From an uncultured Desulfomonile sp. (GTDB lineage: Bacteria; Desulfobacterota; Desulfomonilia; Desulfomonilales; Desulfomonilaceae): a stretch of DNA of 9,020 nt. The notes under the pieces are model-generated. The model searched no databases. It was not told where the DNA came from and worked only from the letters and a program-made list of their open reading frames with translations. Location of the stretch: positions 1-9,020 of the forward strand of contig CALDNG010000292.1 of NCBI GenBank assembly GCA_937915285.1, in the 5' to 3' direction. Within the stretch, counting starts at the first letter, position 1. Each line of letters opens with the position of its first letter. Below, piece after piece: positions 7,151 through 9,020 of the stretch. The translations under genes were made by a program, and so were the position numbers.

Positions 7151-8389
7151 ATGGGACAAGATTCAATAAAAAGAATCCTAGTTTATACCCATAACTCTAT
7201 AGGCGTGGGTCACGCTTTTAGAACAGCGGCAGTGATCTCAGGGATCAAAAAGTGGCGTCCTGATATTGATTTCCTTGTTATTTCAGGAACCTCGGTTCCT
7301 CAGGTCTTTTTCAAGGAAGATATCGAAGTCATAAAGCTACCCTCTGTCAAGATAGACATCGACAACAGCCATAACAGTTTGCATTCCAGATATCTTACCG
7401 GTTTTGATCTTGAAGCGGTGTTTGATTTCCGGCAACGCCTGATCATGGCGAGTTTCGATTTTCTTCAGCCTGATGCCCTGATCGTTGAACACAACATGAC
7501 AGGACAGATGAGCGAACTCATCCCGCTTCTGATGAAGAAATGGATGCGTAAAGGGGGACCGGTCGACTTTCCGCTGGTTCATGTGTGCCGCGGAATAATG
7601 AAATGGATACCATTGCTGAGGATTCCCTATCAGAATCCCAGACACAGGTCAGAATCCATCAACATTGGGGCCCTCTACGATTTCATGTATGTGTTGGAAG
7701 ACAGGGAGGTCATAGACATCAACAAATCATTCCTGGGTGATGATCCAGAACTTGAAAACAAGATTAAATACCTGGGCAAGATAACCAACAAAATCTATGA
7801 AGATCTTCCATCAAGGGACGACACACTAGACAGATTTGGACTTCCGGATAAAAAACTAATTGTAATATCATTAGGCAGGAATCACAAAGTACTAGACTTG
7901 TCGATCAGTACTATTGAGGCCCTCAATAAAATACTCGACTATGATATTTACAAAATAGTTATGATTCTGGATACTTACCTTGACAAGTCAGCGGTAGCTG
8001 CCCTCAGGTCGCACGAGTTGTGCAAACACGTGCGTTTCATAAGCTTTCTCCCGGATCTTGTTGATCTGTTCAACCATTCTGAACTGGTAATTTCAAGGGC
8101 CGGTTACAATACGGTCAACGAACTGCTGCTTACCGGTTCAAAGGCAATAATAGTCCCTGAGAGTCATGGTGGAGGGGAGCAGGAACTGCGCGCTGAAAGT
8201 ATAAAAGCGAGAAACATAAAAGTCCTGAATGAAGATGACATCCTTCGGAATGATTGTTCCGCAGCGATATCAACCTTTCTGTCGAGTGGCCTTAGAGATA
8301 CACCGGTCCCGTTCAATAAATACTCAATAGGCAAAGCAATTATCGAAGATCTTGAGGGTTGGAAAAAATCAAGGTCCAACCTTCGTTAG
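7151..8389 (+). CDS. GT-B fold glycosyltransferase, MurG-C-terminal-like (COG4671-like)
   Basis: This 412-residue protein looks like a two-domain GT-B glycosyltransferase. The N-terminal domain opens with KRILVYTHNSIGVGHAFR (about 7-24), a strand then G-x-G-H turn found in MurG-like enzymes. The second domain starts near 236 with LIVISLGRNHK and carries VRFISFLPDLVDLFNHSELVISRAG and YNTVNELLLTGSKAIIVP (R316 to P336), then SHGGGEQELRA, the usual nucleotide-sugar binding region with E324 in the place that contacts the ribose in this family. No membrane helix or signal peptide is seen, so it should be cytoplasmic or loosely membrane-bound. It is not MurG: the surrounding genes are not cell-wall genes and the N-terminal half differs. 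Donor and acceptor are unknown. The ATG at 7151 has AAGG five bases upstream; a TTG at 7088 would add 21 residues without homology and lacks a ribosome site. GTG 7145 and TTG 7148 are further options. Confidence 0.78.
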   Translation: MGQDSIKRILVYTHNSIGVGHAFRTAAVISGIKKWRPDIDFLVISGTSVPQVFFKEDIEVIKLPSVKIDIDNSHNSLHSRYLTGFDLEAVFDFRQRLIMASFDFLQPDALIVEHNMTGQMSELIPLLMKKWMRKGGPVDFPLVHVCRGIMKWIPLLRIPYQNPRHRSESINIGALYDFMYVLEDREVIDINKSFLGDDPELENKIKYLGKITNKIYEDLPSRDDTLDRFGLPDKKLIVISLGRNHKVLDLSISTIEALNKILDYDIYKIVMILDTYLDKSAVAALRSHELCKHVRFISFLPDLVDLFNHSELVISRAGYNTVNELLLTGSKAIIVPESHGGGEQELRAESIKARNIKVLNEDDILRNDCSAAISTFLSSGLRDTPVPFNKYSIGKAIIEDLEGWKKSRSNLR

Positions 8390-8420
8390 TCCTACCAATT
8401 GATCCAGATGAGGATTGATC

Positions 8421-8444
8421 ATATACCTGTTTTTATGGGTATAT
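8421..8444. terminator. Weak hairpin in the convergent gap
   Basis: ATATACC at 8421-8427 and GGTATAT at 8438-8444 form a 7-pair stem around a 10-base loop between the convergent genes, overlapping the last codons of the minus-strand gene. No T-run follows on either strand, so termination activity is doubtful. It is listed because no better terminator exists in this 43-base gap. Confidence 0.3.
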
Positions 8445-9020
8445 GCCTCTAAGCATTATGGCGTCGGAAATCCTCTGAATAGCCAGTATCTGTGCAGCCT
8501 CCCTCATTGCAACATTAAACTTGCCTGAACATTCCAGTACATTTTCAAAGGCCAAGCGCATGAGATACTGGAGTTTGGAGTTTATTTCATCGGCCGGCCA
8601 AAAGAATGACTGAAGGTCCTGAACCCATTCCAGATAACTCACAGTCACTCCGCCGGCGTTGCACAGAATGTCAGGGATTATGAAAATGCCTGAGCCTATA
8701 AGTATTTCATCAGCGTCGGTGGTGATTGGGCCGTTGGCGCCTTCAGCGATTATTTTTGCCTTAATTTGGTTCGCATTGGATTCCGTAATTTGATTCTCAA
8801 CAGCAGCGAGAATTAGGACGTCGCAATCCAGTTCAAGTAATTCCTCATTGGTGATTGAGTCTGCCTGGGGAAATGTTGTGATGCAGCATCCTCTTTCAAT
8901 ATGTCCGGAAATAGCCCAGGGATCGAGTCCGGCCGGTGAATGTATCCCGCCTCTGGATCCAGTCACCCCAACAATTTTCATCCCCATGTCATGAGTCAGC
9001 CGCGCTGCCACTGAACCGAC
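8433..9020 (-). CDS. Glu/Leu/Phe/Val dehydrogenase, C-terminal part (5' end outside window)
   Basis: The frame is open to the right edge (VGSVAARL at the edge, stop TAA at 8433-8435), giving the last 195 residues of a protein that normally has about 415-450. The edge residues are the end of the GxGNVG dinucleotide motif, so the GTG at 9011 is internal. Clear marks are VTGSRGGIHSPAGLDPWAI, ITNEELLELDCDVLILAAVENQIT, AKIIAEGANGPITTDADEIL, PDILCNAGGVTVSYLEWVQ and the terminal MLRGIYP. The enzyme class oxidatively deaminates glutamate (or a branched or aromatic amino acid) to the 2-oxo acid with NAD(P)+, releasing ammonium. Close resemblance to bacterial glutamate dehydrogenases favours glutamate, but the substrate-binding domain is off the window. 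Cofactor preference cannot be judged. It converges on the glycosyltransferase gene. Confidence 0.93.
   Translation of the reverse strand, partial: VGSVAARLTHDMGMKIVGVTGSRGGIHSPAGLDPWAISGHIERGCCITTFPQADSITNEELLELDCDVLILAAVENQITESNANQIKAKIIAEGANGPITTDADEILIGSGIFIIPDILCNAGGVTVSYLEWVQDLQSFFWPADEINSKLQYLMRLAFENVLECSGKFNVAMREAAQILAIQRISDAIMLRGIYP

Noticed and set aside
8398..8420. Direct repeat ATTGATC at 8398-8404 and 8414-8420
   Set aside because: Only seven bases, two copies, expected by chance in an AT-rich gap.
1..9020. CRISPR array, insertion sequence, tRNA, phage or toxin-antitoxin gene
   Set aside because: No regularly spaced repeats, transposase motifs, cloverleaf-like segments or small paired genes were seen on either strand.

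Overview
The window reads as ordinary chromosome from a Gram-negative bacterium. The solute-binding protein carries a plain Sec signal peptide with no lipobox, two genes probably use or compete with TTG starts, and base composition is even from gene to gene. The mix (a multi-subunit peptide-type importer, a glutamate-family dehydrogenase, a GT-B glycosyltransferase) would suit an anaerobic amino-acid- or peptide-using member of the Desulfobacterota. That placement is an impression from protein style, not something the sequence proves.

Layout, left to right. Positions 1-399 (+) are the 3' part of ssb, cut by the window edge. Positions 400-716 hold no gene but contain two long inverted repeats whose arms interleave, a TTGACA box and a further stem-loop just before the next start. 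Positions 717-7048 (+) are a complete five-gene ABC importer of the peptide/nickel (Opp/Dpp) family: a secreted binding protein, a 240-base gap with a strong hairpin, then two permeases and two ATPases packed with 1-9 base spacings. Positions 7151-8389 (+) encode a GT-B fold glycosyltransferase resembling the MurG C-terminal family. A 43-base convergent gap follows, and positions 8433-9020 (-) are the C-terminal half of a Glu/Leu/Phe/Val dehydrogenase, cut by the right edge.

How the parts work together. The binding protein captures an oligopeptide, or possibly an oligosaccharide since this family includes both kinds, in the periplasm and delivers it to the permease pair, powered by the two ATPases. 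The neighbouring dehydrogenase would deaminate glutamate or a related amino acid, so import plus oxidative deamination is a plausible joint theme, but the gene is convergent and separately transcribed. The glycosyltransferase has no evident link to transport.

No exotic or clearly undescribed system is visible: no CRISPR array, insertion sequence, phage gene, toxin-antitoxin pair or RNA gene could be supported. The points most worth a second look are non-coding: the interleaved inverted repeats after ssb, and the hairpins at the importer leader and behind the binding-protein gene.
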